A stretch of DNA of 64,000 nt from assembly GCF_001648155.1 (NCBI RefSeq), contig NZ_CP015199.1:3233001-3297000 (forward strand), in the 5' to 3' direction. The stretch's first letter is position 1; every line of letters begins with the position of its first letter. The notes beneath the pieces were generated by a model. That model saw nothing but the letters and a program-made list of their open reading frames with translations. It did not search any database and had not been told where the DNA came from. The position numbers and the translations under genes were made by a program. Origin of the DNA: Chryseobacterium glaciei (GTDB taxonomy: Bacteria > Bacteroidota > Bacteroidia > Flavobacteriales > Weeksellaceae). This document shows positions 16,272 through 24,521 of this stretch, piece by piece.

Positions 16272-16770
16272 AACTTTTATAATGGTTTTTAGTAAGATAA
16301 ACATCTCCGTTTTTGGTGAAAATAATTCGGTCTGCATTTCTGTTTCCGCAGTTGTAATTTACATCAGCTTCAAAATATTTTTCATCTTTTGGCAGACTTC
16401 CTTCTCTGTTATTAAATTTATCTCCACCAATTGCTTTTCCGGGTAAAACATCACAAAGGTTTCCTTTTGACGGATCCCAGCCTTGTTTTCTGGCTTCGTT
16501 TTTTGTGATATAATAATCCGGAAGTCGATGATTTTGTTTCACATAACTAATAACCGTTTTATCTTTTGTTGATTGATCAATCGGCTGTTGATTCGAAGAA
16601 TTATTACCCGAATTTTGACTGTCCGCACTACTGTAATTAACAGTCTCTGTTTTTACAGTGTTTGAATTATCTTTTTTATCAGCAATAAAATTATTGTAAA
16701 TGTACATCGCAGACATCCCAAAAAGAAGTCCGAGACAGATAAAAAATAAAGACCTTGTTTTACTATTCAT
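16258..16770 (-). CDS. Membrane-anchored or exported barnase-family ribonuclease
   Basis: The 170-residue protein has an N-terminal hydrophobic helix (about 8-25), a Ser/Asn/Gln-rich linker (30-70) and a full barnase domain. Alignment by eye to Bacillus barnase keeps all catalytic residues: Glu134 (FEADVNY), Arg148 (NADRII), His163 (KNHYKSF), plus Lys102 and Arg122. Two cysteines, Cys106 and Cys141, sit where barnase has none and could form a disulfide outside the cytoplasm. It is first in an operon with the archaemetzincin-like gene and barstar. A role as a secreted RNase or toxin is likely. Confidence 0.9.
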   Translation of the reverse strand: MNSKTRSLFFICLGLLFGMSAMYIYNNFIADKKDNSNTVKTETVNYSSADSQNSGNNSSNQQPIDQSTKDKTVISYVKQNHRLPDYYITKNEARKQGWDPSKGNLCDVLPGKAIGGDKFNNREGSLPKDEKYFEADVNYNCGNRNADRIIFTKNGDVYLTKNHYKSFEKQ

Positions 16771-16779
16771 GATTTAATG

Positions 16780-16835
16780 TCAATTGTCAATTTTACTTCG
16801 TAAGTGAACGGTCAATTATTAAAATTAACAATTGA
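16780..16835. repeat. Inverted repeat upstream of the barnase gene
   Basis: Arms TCAATTGTCAATTTTA (16780-16795) and TAAAATTAACAATTGA (16820-16835) match at 15 of 16 positions. A further CAATTGACGATTCACCATTCAC stretch follows in two pieces. It fits the dispersed intergenic repeats seen elsewhere in the window. Confidence 0.7.
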
Positions 16836-16853
16836 CGATTCACCATTCACATT

Positions 16854-17648
16854 TTATCCTTCTCTCCATTCCTCAGGAATATCGCAAACCGGAATAGGAT
16901 CCATTTTATGTTTGGCTGCTTTGTGCATTCTGTCGAAAATCAAAAATACTTCTTTGTCGCGACCTTCATAATCGTCGGCTGTTTTTGTTCCGTATTCTTT
17001 TTGAATTTTTTCTAATTCTGGATAACTTGCTCCGATTTGTTGCTCATCAGTTCTGTCAACATCCCAAAGTCCGTCGGTAGGAATGGCTTCCTGAATATTT
17101 TTAACCAGATTTAAAGATTTAGCTAATTTATAAACTTCAGTTTTATAAAGATCGGCGATAGGAGAGACGTCAACACCACCATCACCATATTTTGTATAAA
17201 AACCGATTCCGAAATCTTCTACTTTATTTCCTGTTCCGCACACCAAAAGTCCATTCAATTGACCGTAATAGTACAACGTAAGCATTCTCAAACGAGATCT
17301 TGTGTTAGCAAAAGCCAGTTTTTCGTTAGGATAAAGATCATCGTGAACATCGAAACTTTTATATAATTCTTCAAAAGCAGGGGTTAAATTCACAGACATG
17401 GTTTCTACATTCGGGAATCTTGATTTCAAATCATTCATGTGTTCCCAAGCGCGGTTTACCTGATCTTCTTTTTGACGGATCGGCATTTCAAATAATAAAG
17501 TTTTTAATCCCGTCATCGCTGCCAAAGTAGATACAACGCCGGAATCCACTCCTCCGGAAACTCCTAAAACATACCCATTTACCTTTGCTTTTGTAGCATA
17601 ATCTTTTAACCAGTTTACAATATGATCTGTTACTTTTTGTGTCTGCAT
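16854..17648 (-). CDS. nadE: Ammonia-dependent NAD synthetase
   Basis: The 264-residue cytoplasmic enzyme converts nicotinic acid adenine dinucleotide, ATP and ammonia to NAD, the last step of NAD synthesis. The ATP-pyrophosphatase P-loop SGGVDSG is near residue 30-36, with LLVCGTGNKVED and KYGDGGVDVSPIADLYKTEV further on. There is no glutaminase domain, so ammonia is the donor. It lies between the barnase operon and a GNAT gene, close to gldB, an arrangement that recurs in Flavobacteriia. Confidence 0.93.
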   Translation of the reverse strand: MQTQKVTDHIVNWLKDYATKAKVNGYVLGVSGGVDSGVVSTLAAMTGLKTLLFEMPIRQKEDQVNRAWEHMNDLKSRFPNVETMSVNLTPAFEELYKSFDVHDDLYPNEKLAFANTRSRLRMLTLYYYGQLNGLLVCGTGNKVEDFGIGFYTKYGDGGVDVSPIADLYKTEVYKLAKSLNLVKNIQEAIPTDGLWDVDRTDEQQIGASYPELEKIQKEYGTKTADDYEGRDKEVFLIFDRMHKAAKHKMDPIPVCDIPEEWREG

Positions 17649-17814
17649 TGTTTATATTTTTTTTAAGTCTATTCTGAATTTCTTAGAATATTTTACTGTT
17701 TATATTTTTAAATCCGTTTTTGTGCATGTCATTCTCTTCTGAAACTTCGAGTGAAAATGAAATTCCAAAATTAGTAGTTTTTTTGATTCTAAACTTGAGA
17801 TTTTTCCCTCAAAA

Positions 17815-18348
17815 TCATGATTTTGAACTGTATTTTTCACGTTGTAATTCATACCAAAAACATGTTCCGTCAGGTTCGATAAATTCGCCTGTTCTTTCAA
17901 AGCCTAGTTTCTGTAAAATATGATTAGAACCATCGTTTTCAGAGTGAGCCATGGCGTAAATTATATCAATGTTTAAATCATTAAAACCATAATCCAAAGC
18001 AGCTTTTGCTGATTCCGTAGCATAACCTTTTCCCCAATATTCAGGTAGAAAACGATAGCCTAGTTCATAAATGTTGTTATAATCATTAATCTCTTTGGTT
18101 AAAAATTTTAATCCGCTCCAGCCAATTAATAAATTACTTTCTTTTTCAATCACAGCAAATCTACCAATACCATTGTCTTTGTATTGTTTTTGAATCATTC
18201 TGATAACGTCTTTCGATTGATTTACATCTTTTAGAACCGGAACACCAATATATTTCATTACTTTCGGATCGGAATCCAAAAGAAATAAACGTTCATAATC
18301 GTTTTCTTCAAGTTTTCTCAATATCAATCTTTCGGTTTCGAGTTGCAT
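17815..18348 (-). CDS. GNAT acetyltransferase of the RimJ/RimL type
   Basis: The 177-residue protein begins LETERLILRKLEENDYERLF, the typical start of RimJ/RimL-like N-acetyltransferases. It then has YELGYRFLPEYWGKGYATESAKAAL (acetyl-CoA loop, split here by the reader) and ENDGSNHILQKLGFERTG. The substrate may be a protein N-terminus or a small molecule; it cannot be decided. It is co-oriented with nadE, with a 166-bp gap to it. Confidence 0.85.
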   Translation of the reverse strand: MQLETERLILRKLEENDYERLFLLDSDPKVMKYIGVPVLKDVNQSKDVIRMIQKQYKDNGIGRFAVIEKESNLLIGWSGLKFLTKEINDYNNIYELGYRFLPEYWGKGYATESAKAALDYGFNDLNIDIIYAMAHSENDGSNHILQKLGFERTGEFIEPDGTCFWYELQREKYSSKS

Positions 18349-18373
18349 AGTTTTTTATGAATTAAAATTTGAT

Positions 18374-19018
18374 TTATTGTTCTTTTTGTTCATCTACGAA
18401 AATAGTAACATCCATTTTTAAACCTTTTTTTATATCCGTTTCTTTCATCTTATTTCCTCCTAAATTCAAGGTTTGCATGTCTTTATTTAAAGAAATATCC
18501 AATTTTTGAAGTTGATTATGTTCAAGGTTTAATTTTCTTAAATTTTTCAGCGTACTTAGATCAATCGTCTTTAATTTATTTAAAGATAAAGTTAACTGAT
18601 TAATCCTTGGTGCAACTCTGAACATGATATTTTCAATAGAATTATTGTCAAGATATAAAGATGTTAAATTCTGCACATTATCAGCTTCAAATTTAGAGAT
18701 TTTACAGCCTGTGCATGAGAATAATTCTAATTTACTGAGATTTTTTATCGCTGCATTTGCAATCGAATTATCATCCAAAACGACCATCGTTGCATTTTTG
18801 AAGTAAACCAGATCATCAGTTGAAGTGATGCCTTTATTCACTAGAAATAAGTTGGTGATCGCTTCAGCTTCAAATTTACTAATGCCATTGTCTTTATTAA
18901 TGTCAAAATTTTCTATAACCGCTTTTTCGAGGTTTTTATCCTTAAAAGTAAGGTTTTGACCAAAGAAAACAGCACATGTGAGACTTAAAATCGTTGTTAT
19001 AAATATTTTATTTTTCAT
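18374..19018 (-). CDS. Secreted leucine-rich-repeat protein
   Basis: The protein of about 214 residues has a signal peptide (...CAVFFGQ, about 21) and then NLTFKDKNLEKAVIENFDINKDNG as separate segments, resembling the internalin-type cap with a calcium-loop-like DINKDNGIS. About six short leucine-rich repeats follow (LTSLYLDNNSIENI, INQLTLSLNKLKTI, LRKLNLEHNQLQKL, MQTLNLGGNKMKE). It has no membrane anchor or sorting domain. Probably a periplasmic or secreted protein-binding scaffold. It is divergent from gldB. Confidence 0.78.
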   Translation of the reverse strand: MKNKIFITTILSLTCAVFFGQNLTFKDKNLEKAVIENFDINKDNGISKFEAEAITNLFLVNKGITSTDDLVYFKNATMVVLDDNSIANAAIKNLSKLELFSCTGCKISKFEADNVQNLTSLYLDNNSIENIMFRVAPRINQLTLSLNKLKTIDLSTLKNLRKLNLEHNQLQKLDISLNKDMQTLNLGGNKMKETDIKKGLKMDVTIFVDEQKEQ

Positions 19019-19040
19019 CATTTGGTTGTGTTTAAATCCG

Positions 19041-19048
19041 TATTTTTG
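19041..19048 (+). promoter_or_regulatory. -7 box of the gldB promoter
   Basis: TATTTTTG fits TAnnTTTG; TTTG at 19021-19024 could be the -33 element (16-nt spacer). The gldB ATG at 19074 follows after 25 nt, which argues against the longer frame starting at 18978. Confidence 0.6.
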
Positions 19049-19073
19049 TAAACTTAAATTTCATGTAAAAATA

Positions 19074-20057
19074 ATGAAGATTTTTAGAACTATTGCACTT
19101 TCTTCACTCTTAGTTTTGAGTTTGAATTCTTGTAAGAAAGATGCTCAAAACCAATGGAATGTGGAAGTCAAAAACCCTGCCGAAAAAGTTGAAATTACTT
19201 ATATTTCGAAACAATTTTATGATCCGAATGTAAGTTTAGATCAGTTTAAAACTCAATTTCCTTGGTTTCAGGGGACGGTCTCTGATGCAGATTTCGGAAA
19301 AAGAAGAACCGACGCTGGAGAAGTAAAATTGTATAAAGAAGCAATCGGTAAAATCGACCAAAATAAGCTTCAGAAAGAGCTTCAGGAATTGTTTTCTCAT
19401 ATTAAATATTATTTTCCTCAATTCAAAAGCCCGAAAGTATTTTTGTTTTCATCGGCTTTGCAGATGATTCAGGATCCTATTTTTTATGATGACAAAGGAA
19501 ACCTTTTGTTCATAGATGTTACAGGTTTTATGGGAGACGGAAACCCTAATTATAAAGGGTTGGAACTGTATTTCCAGAAATCAATGAATCCTCAGAATAT
19601 TGTACCAAAAGTTTCGCAGATTTTTGCTGAAAATGTGGTTAAAGAATCACCCGATCACCAAAAATTTATTGATCAGATCATTCTTAACGGAAAAATAATG
19701 ATGGTTCAGGATGCATTTTTACCGAATTTTCCTGACTATCTGAAAATGAATTATACCAAAAAACAATATGACTGGACGGTGGCAAATGAAGCCAACATCT
19801 GGAATTATTTTGTTGAAAATAATTTAATTTTTGGGGATGATCACCGATTGGTAGAGCGTTTTATTGCTCCGGGGCCATTCTCTAAATTTTATACAGAAAT
19901 AGACAATGAATCTTCTCCACAAGTCGGAATTTTCGCAGGATGGCAGGTTTGTAGAGCCTATTTTAAAGAAAAACCTGATACAAAACTTGTAGATTTCCTG
20001 AAAATGGATGCTACAACAATTTTTAATCAGTCAGGATATAAGCCGAAAGTTAAATAA
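19074..20057 (+). CDS. gldB: Gliding motility lipoprotein GldB
   Basis: The 327-residue lipoprotein (lipobox SLNSC, Cys20) is of the GldB family, required in Flavobacterium for gliding and linked to the GldI/T9SS machinery in the cell envelope. Family features include the conserved FPWFQGTVSDADF region, GLELYFQ, and the C-terminal GPFSKFYTEI...PQVGIFAGWQVCRAYFKE. I use ATG 19074, which gives the lipoprotein leader. The gene is followed by gldC, as in other gliding bacteria. Confidence 0.93.
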   Translation: MKIFRTIALSSLLVLSLNSCKKDAQNQWNVEVKNPAEKVEITYISKQFYDPNVSLDQFKTQFPWFQGTVSDADFGKRRTDAGEVKLYKEAIGKIDQNKLQKELQELFSHIKYYFPQFKSPKVFLFSSALQMIQDPIFYDDKGNLLFIDVTGFMGDGNPNYKGLELYFQKSMNPQNIVPKVSQIFAENVVKESPDHQKFIDQIILNGKIMMVQDAFLPNFPDYLKMNYTKKQYDWTVANEANIWNYFVENNLIFGDDHRLVERFIAPGPFSKFYTEIDNESSPQVGIFAGWQVCRAYFKEKPDTKLVDFLKMDATTIFNQSGYKPKVK

Positions 20058-20062
20058 GGCTG

Positions 20063-20096
20063 GAAGTTAGAAGTTAGAAGTTAGAAGTTAGAAGTT
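20063..20096 (+). repeat. 7-bp tandem repeat GAAGTTA x 4.9
   Basis: Four full and one partial GAAGTTA units lie between gldB and gldC, 52 nt before the gldC start. Confidence 0.9.
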
Positions 20097-20148
20097 GCGC
20101 GAAAAGGCAACAGCAAAAAATAGAATTATTAGAAATATATAGAAAGTT

Positions 20149-20475
20149 ATGAGAAAGACTCAAATTACGATAGACGTTGAATTAGATGAAAATCACATTC
20201 CGGAACTGATCACTTGGAATGCAGAAGATGGAGGTATTGAAAAAGAAGAAACTAAAGCAACGATGATTTCCGTTTGGGATGATAAAAAGATGGAAGCCTT
20301 AAGAATTGATCTTTGGACAAAAGAAATGCCTGTTGATCAAATGAAAATGTTTATGCATCAAATTTTACTTTCTCTTGGAAGTACCTACCAAAGAGCAACA
20401 GGAGAGGAAGATGTAGCACAATGGATCGAGCAGATCGCAGAAGAATTTGCGGTAAAATCTGCTATAAAAATGTAA
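20149..20475 (+). CDS. gldC: Gliding motility protein GldC
   Basis: The 108-residue soluble protein (RKTQITIDVELDENHIPE..., ...GGIEKEETKATMISVWD) matches GldC, which in Flavobacterium increases the efficiency of gliding and is co-encoded with gldB. It has no signal or transmembrane segment. The gap to gldB holds a 7-bp tandem repeat, so co-transcription is likely but not certain. Confidence 0.92.
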   Translation: MRKTQITIDVELDENHIPELITWNAEDGGIEKEETKATMISVWDDKKMEALRIDLWTKEMPVDQMKMFMHQILLSLGSTYQRATGEEDVAQWIEQIAEEFAVKSAIKM

Positions 20476-20614
20476 AAAGCGATAAGCTGTAGGCAGTAAG
20501 CGGTAAGCTTTTTGCAGGCAGGTTAAGCTAAAAAAATATTTATTAATCATAATAAGCTAAAAGTAGTAAGTTATAAAGCTTATTGCCTAAAGCTTGAAGC
20601 CTAAAGCAAAAAAT
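20476..20614. repeat. Degenerate dispersed repeats between gldC and the CGS gene
   Basis: The gap is filled by variants of AAGC(T/G)(A/G)TAAGC and GCCTAAAGC in both orientations (for example GGCAGTAAGCGGTAAGC and GCTTATTGCCTAAAGC). It ends 14 nt or less before the downstream start codon. Confidence 0.55.
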
Positions 20615-21754
20615 ATGAATTTTAATACAAAAGTTATTCACGGAGGACAACATCATGAATCTGCAACAGGTTCTGTGAATGTTCCTGTATTTTTAACATC
20701 TACATTCGCACAAAAAAGTCCTGGAGTACATTCAGGTTATGAATATTCAAGAGCGGCAAATCCTACAAGACAGGCGTTGGAAGACTCTTTGGCAAGCATT
20801 GAAAACGGAGCAAGAGGATTGGCTTTCGGTTCTGGTTTGGCGGCAATCGACTGTGTTTTAAAATTATTAAATCCAGGCGATGAGGTTGTTGCAGTAGATG
20901 ATTTGTATGGCGGAACATACAGAATGTTCACAAGACTTTTTGAAAAATATCAATTGAAATTTACGTTCGTGAATTTTGATGATGCCTCAAAAATCGCTGA
21001 TGTTATTACAGATAAAACAAAACTGATCTGGATTGAAACACCAACAAATCCATTGATGAAATTGGTTGATATCAAGGCTGTTGTAGAAATTGCAAAAGGG
21101 AAAAATATCCTAGTTGCTGTTGATAATACTTTCGCGACACCTTATTTACAGAGACCGATTGATTTGGGAGCAGATATCGTAATGCACTCTGCAACGAAAT
21201 ATTTAGGAGGTCACTCTGACGTTATTGCCGGAGCTTTGGTTGCAAAAGATGCTGAATTAGGAGACCAACTTCACTTCATCCAATTTGCAAGCGGTGGAAT
21301 TTTAGGACCACACGATTCTTATTTGGTGTTGAGAGGAATTAAAACATTGGCATTAAGAGTTCAGAGACATTCAGAAAACGGAATGGCAGTGGCAAAATAT
21401 CTTGAATCTCATCCGGCAGTAAATAAAGTAATTTATCCGGGATTAGAATCTCATCCACAATATGAATTGGCAAAAGCTCAAATGAAAGACTTTGGAGGAA
21501 TGGTTTCTTTCACTTTCAAGTCAGGTAAAAAAGAAGATGCTGTTAAGTTTTTAGAAAAAGTTAGAGTTTTCACGTTAGCAGAATCTCTTGGTGGAGTAGA
21601 ATCTTTGGCTAATCACCCTGCTTTGATGACTCACGCTTCTATCCCTGCTGAAAAGCGCGCTGAACTTGGGATTACTGATGACTTGGTTCGTTTAAGTGTT
21701 GGAATTGAAGATGCAGAAGATCTTATTGCAGATTTAGAAAAGGCTTTTTCTTAA
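20615..21754 (+). CDS. metB: Cystathionine gamma-synthase / lyase-family PLP enzyme
   Basis: The 379-residue PLP enzyme of the Cys/Met-metabolism family shows FNTKVIHGGQ at the start, the YEYSRAANPTRQALE loop, and the PLP lysine Lys195 in MHSATKYLGGHSDV. It most likely makes cystathionine from an activated homoserine and cysteine, or cleaves cystathionine; sequence alone does not separate gamma-synthase from gamma-lyase. ATG 20615 is used because MNFNTKVIHGG is the usual family start. It is preceded by a block of intergenic repeats. Confidence 0.88.
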   Translation: MNFNTKVIHGGQHHESATGSVNVPVFLTSTFAQKSPGVHSGYEYSRAANPTRQALEDSLASIENGARGLAFGSGLAAIDCVLKLLNPGDEVVAVDDLYGGTYRMFTRLFEKYQLKFTFVNFDDASKIADVITDKTKLIWIETPTNPLMKLVDIKAVVEIAKGKNILVAVDNTFATPYLQRPIDLGADIVMHSATKYLGGHSDVIAGALVAKDAELGDQLHFIQFASGGILGPHDSYLVLRGIKTLALRVQRHSENGMAVAKYLESHPAVNKVIYPGLESHPQYELAKAQMKDFGGMVSFTFKSGKKEDAVKFLEKVRVFTLAESLGGVESLANHPALMTHASIPAEKRAELGITDDLVRLSVGIEDAEDLIADLEKAFS

Positions 21755-21760
21755 GAAAGT

Positions 21761-21930
21761 TTTTACCACAAAAGACACAAAAGAAATTATTAAGTTTAAG
21801 CATATTTAAATTAAAAGTTCACAAAACAGAAAATCAAAGATTTTCAAAAACTTAAGTGTACTTTTATGAAGAGTAATAATGAACTTTAAAATACTTAAGT
21901 GTAAAAGCTTTTGTATCTTTTGTGGTTAAT
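21761..21930. repeat. 170-bp inverted-repeat element
   Basis: Outer arms TTACCACAAAAGACACAAAAG (21763-21783, here written in two parts by eye) and CTTTTGTATCTTTTGTGGTTAA (21908-21929) are almost perfect inverted copies. Inner sequence contains TTAAG/CTTAA repeats. It has no coding capacity and fills the gap between two genes. Confidence 0.75.
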
Positions 21931-21945
21931 TAAAAAATAAAAATA

Positions 21946-22425
21946 ATGAGAAAGATTCAGATTTTAGTGCTGTTAATTTTAAGCCAAATTGCATATTCTC
22001 AGGTAAAAACCACCGATGAATTATACAAAACGGCAAAAAAATTAGACAGTTTGATATTCGATATCGGATTTAACAAATGTGATCTTTCTCATTATCCTTC
22101 TATTGTGAGTGATGATTTAGAATTTTACCACGATAAAGGCGGAATTACTTCTGGTGAAAAAGCTTTCACTGCTTCTATCAAAAATAATATTTGTGGTAAT
22201 CCGAATAAAGTGAAACGTGAATTGGTTCCTAACAGTATGAAAGTCTATCCTTTATATAAGGATAATGTTTTATATGCTTTTATTGAAGAAGGTGAACATG
22301 ATTTTGCTGAATTGAATAATGGAAAATGGAAGAAAGGAAGCCGTGCAAAATTCACTATTTTATGGATTTTGGATGGTAAAGACTGGAAAATGAAAAGAGT
22401 TTTAAGCTACGACCATCATTTATAA
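21946..22425 (+). CDS. Exported NTF2-like (DUF4440-type) protein
   Basis: The 159-residue protein has a signal peptide (ending IAYSQ, about 19) and an NTF2-like cone: LYKTAKKLDSLIFDIGFNKCD, then DLEFYHDKGG, and KFTILWILDGKDWKMKRVLSYDH. Such domains bind or isomerise small molecules, but no catalytic pair stands out. It ends 5 nt before a GNAT gene and is probably co-transcribed with it. Confidence 0.75.
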   Translation: MRKIQILVLLILSQIAYSQVKTTDELYKTAKKLDSLIFDIGFNKCDLSHYPSIVSDDLEFYHDKGGITSGEKAFTASIKNNICGNPNKVKRELVPNSMKVYPLYKDNVLYAFIEEGEHDFAELNNGKWKKGSRAKFTILWILDGKDWKMKRVLSYDHHL

Positions 22426-22430
22426 TCAAG

Positions 22431-22880
22431 ATGAAAAATACAAGAAAAGTCACCATTCAGGATTTGACTCAATTGGCTGAATTATTCGATCAATACAGAG
22501 TTTTTTATCATAAAGAATCTGATATTCCCGCTGCAGAAAATTTTCTAAAAGAAAGAATCGAGAATAAAGATTCCGAAATTTTTGTTGCCGAAGAAAATGG
22601 AAATTTAGTTGGTTTTGTTCAATTATTTCCAATATTTTCCTCCACAAGAATGAAGCGTTATTGGTTGTTGAATGATTTATATGTCAACGAAAACCACCGC
22701 GGAAAAGGCTATTCAAAAGAATTAATTGAAGAAGCCAAACAATTGGCAAAATCCACCGACGCTTGCGGAGTTTTGCTTGAAACAGGAAAATCCAACGACA
22801 TCGGAAATCAATTATATCCGGCCTGTGGTTTCGAATTGTGTGATTCTGTGAACTTCTACGAATGGACGAACAATTCATAA
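22431..22880 (+). CDS. GNAT acetyltransferase
   Basis: The 149-residue single-domain GNAT enzyme has VNENHRGKGYSKELIEEAK (acetyl-CoA binding) and VLLETGKSNDIGNQLYPACGFELCD. It resembles small-molecule acetyltransferases of the YjgM/aminoglycoside-like group; the substrate is unknown. It follows the NTF2-like gene by 5 nt. Confidence 0.85.
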   Translation: MKNTRKVTIQDLTQLAELFDQYRVFYHKESDIPAAENFLKERIENKDSEIFVAEENGNLVGFVQLFPIFSSTRMKRYWLLNDLYVNENHRGKGYSKELIEEAKQLAKSTDACGVLLETGKSNDIGNQLYPACGFELCDSVNFYEWTNNS

Positions 22881-22958
22881 ATGATCATTGATAAATTATA
22901 AATGATTAAAGTAAGATTGCCATCAATTATCAATTATCGCTTATCATTTATCAATTAT
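22880..22958. repeat. Inverted TGATAAATTAT / ATCATTTATCAATTAT repeats
   Basis: Blocks at 22880-22906 and 22923-22958 are partly inverted copies of each other (ATCATTTATCAATTAT type). They sit just before the DinB start codon. Confidence 0.5.
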
Positions 22959-22985
22959 ATTTTATTACTTATTACCCATATTAAC

Positions 22986-23489
22986 ATGACTGATTTTCAA
23001 AAATACGTTCAAAGATATTTAGACAATATTCCATCCGAAGATTGGTTGGGAGAATTGAAAATTTCCGGAGAAAAAACGATAGCTATTTATTCAAAACTTT
23101 CAGAAGAACAATCACTTTTTGCTTACGATGAAGGAAAATGGACTTTGAAAGAATTGCTCCTCCATTTATCAGACACAGAAAGAATTTTTCAATATCGAAT
23201 TTTAGCATTTGCAAGAGGAGATAAAAATGAACTTTCGGGTTTTGATGAGGAATTGTATGCTAATAATTCTCTTGCTAACGAAAGAACTTTAGATTCTTTG
23301 TTGGAAGAATATAAACTCATCAGAAAATCTTCTCAGATTTTATTGGAAACATTGAATCCATCTGTTTTAAATAATATTGGAACTGCCAACGGAAACCAAA
23401 TCTCTGTAGAAACCATCGGGAAGTTGATTGTTGGGCATAATATTCATCATTTGAATATTATTGAGGAAAGGTATTTGCTGAAGTTATGA
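22986..23489 (+). CDS. DinB-family protein
   Basis: The 167-residue four-helix protein is of the DinB/DfsB type. It has WTLKELLLHLSDTERIFQYR with the first metal-binding His, and GHNIHHLNIIEERYL with the other two. The fold binds a divalent metal and in relatives catalyses thiol transfer reactions; its substrate here is unknown. I use ATG 22986 (MTDFQKYVQ), since the residues encoded before it come from an AT-rich repeat. It overlaps the next gene by 4 nt. Confidence 0.85.
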   Translation: MTDFQKYVQRYLDNIPSEDWLGELKISGEKTIAIYSKLSEEQSLFAYDEGKWTLKELLLHLSDTERIFQYRILAFARGDKNELSGFDEELYANNSLANERTLDSLLEEYKLIRKSSQILLETLNPSVLNNIGTANGNQISVETIGKLIVGHNIHHLNIIEERYLLKL

Positions 23490-23932
23490 TGCGCCATTTA
23501 AAAAATAAATTAGCTTTAATAAGTTTATTAATTTTTATACTTTCTCTTTTCTTTAATGCTTTTAAAGTTAAAGATATGGGACAAATTAAAGATTATTCTT
23601 CATTAGAGGTTTTTCTTATTGGTCCAATCAGTTTTTTGGGAGGAGCTGGAAAAGAATTTTTTACTTGGACTGCAAATATTTGGTTTTTAATTTCTCTTTT
23701 CTGTGTTTTTAGAAGATATTATTTTATTTCAATTATTTCAGGATTAATTGCCTTTTTAATTTCCGGAACATTTATTTTTTATAAAGAAATTTTGGTTTCA
23801 GAAAGTGGAAGAATGGCGGATATTTATAGTTTAGAAATTGGGTATTATTTATGGTTAACTTCTATAGTGTTTATAATTTTTTCTTCGATTTATTTGAAAA
23901 TAATAGATAGAATTAGTAATGCGAAAACTTAA
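23486..23932 (+). CDS. Four-helix membrane protein, unknown
   Basis: The 148-residue product has about four predicted transmembrane segments (LALISLLIFILSLFFNAF; FFTWTANIWFLISLFCVF; FISIISGLIAFLISGTFIF; YLWLTSIVFIIFSSIYL). No family was recognised. It overlaps the DinB gene by 4 nt and the next gene by 14 nt, so the three are translationally coupled. Confidence 0.65.
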   Translation: MMRHLKNKLALISLLIFILSLFFNAFKVKDMGQIKDYSSLEVFLIGPISFLGGAGKEFFTWTANIWFLISLFCVFRRYYFISIISGLIAFLISGTFIFYKEILVSESGRMADIYSLEIGYYLWLTSIVFIIFSSIYLKIIDRISNAKT

Positions 23933-24512
23933 CAATTTAAATATTACAAGAAGCATTGAATCAAGAAAATTGATTACTGAAGAAAGTTGGTGGGACAAGT
24001 TTGATACGTTTACAAACTATTTTATGTTTTTGGCATTAATAGTATCATCAATATTAGCTTTGGGGTCTGTAAAATCTTCTGCTAATAGTGATTTGGAATA
24101 TTTTCTATATGGTTCTGGGTTATTTTTTGGATTGTATGGATTTTACTGCAAATTCACAGAAAAACATTTGAAGGAAATAAAATTTACAATTCATAAAGAA
24201 GATGCAAAGCAAAGAATTCTTGAATATGGAAAAAAATATAATTATAGAATTTCCAAAATTTCAAATAATTTAATATTCTTAAATGAACCAACTAGTGGTT
24301 ATACTTTGGGTAATTACGAAAAAACAATAATGATTTTCTTTAAAAATGAATCTATTCTTTATACCTTAATTAAGGAGGGTGCACGGTTAAATGTTCCAGT
24401 TCTATTTTCTCAACATATTGTTCGAATAGATTTAAAGAAAATATTGACGCAAGCCAAAATTAAAAACAAAACTAAAAAGAGCTATTTCAGTTTATTCTTT
24501 TTTAAAGATTAA
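23919..24512 (+). CDS. Membrane protein, unknown
   Basis: The 197-residue product has two adjacent transmembrane helices (about residues 32-50 and 60-77) and a basic cytoplasmic C-terminal domain ending in KNKTKKSYFSLFFFKD. No motif is recognised. It lies in a tight run with DinB, the four-helix protein and the tsaC-like gene (9-nt gap). Confidence 0.62.
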   Translation: MRKLNNLNITRSIESRKLITEESWWDKFDTFTNYFMFLALIVSSILALGSVKSSANSDLEYFLYGSGLFFGLYGFYCKFTEKHLKEIKFTIHKEDAKQRILEYGKKYNYRISKISNNLIFLNEPTSGYTLGNYEKTIMIFFKNESILYTLIKEGARLNVPVLFSQHIVRIDLKKILTQAKIKNKTKKSYFSLFFFKD

Positions 24513-24521
24513 TTAAAAACA

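Noticed and set aside
17700..17900. Short minus-strand frame between nadE and the GNAT gene
   Set aside because: It overlaps the 3' end of the GNAT gene in another frame and has no homology-like features.
20063..20096. Tandem GAAGTTA units as a CRISPR-like array
   Set aside because: Units are 7 bp without spacers, and no cas genes are near.
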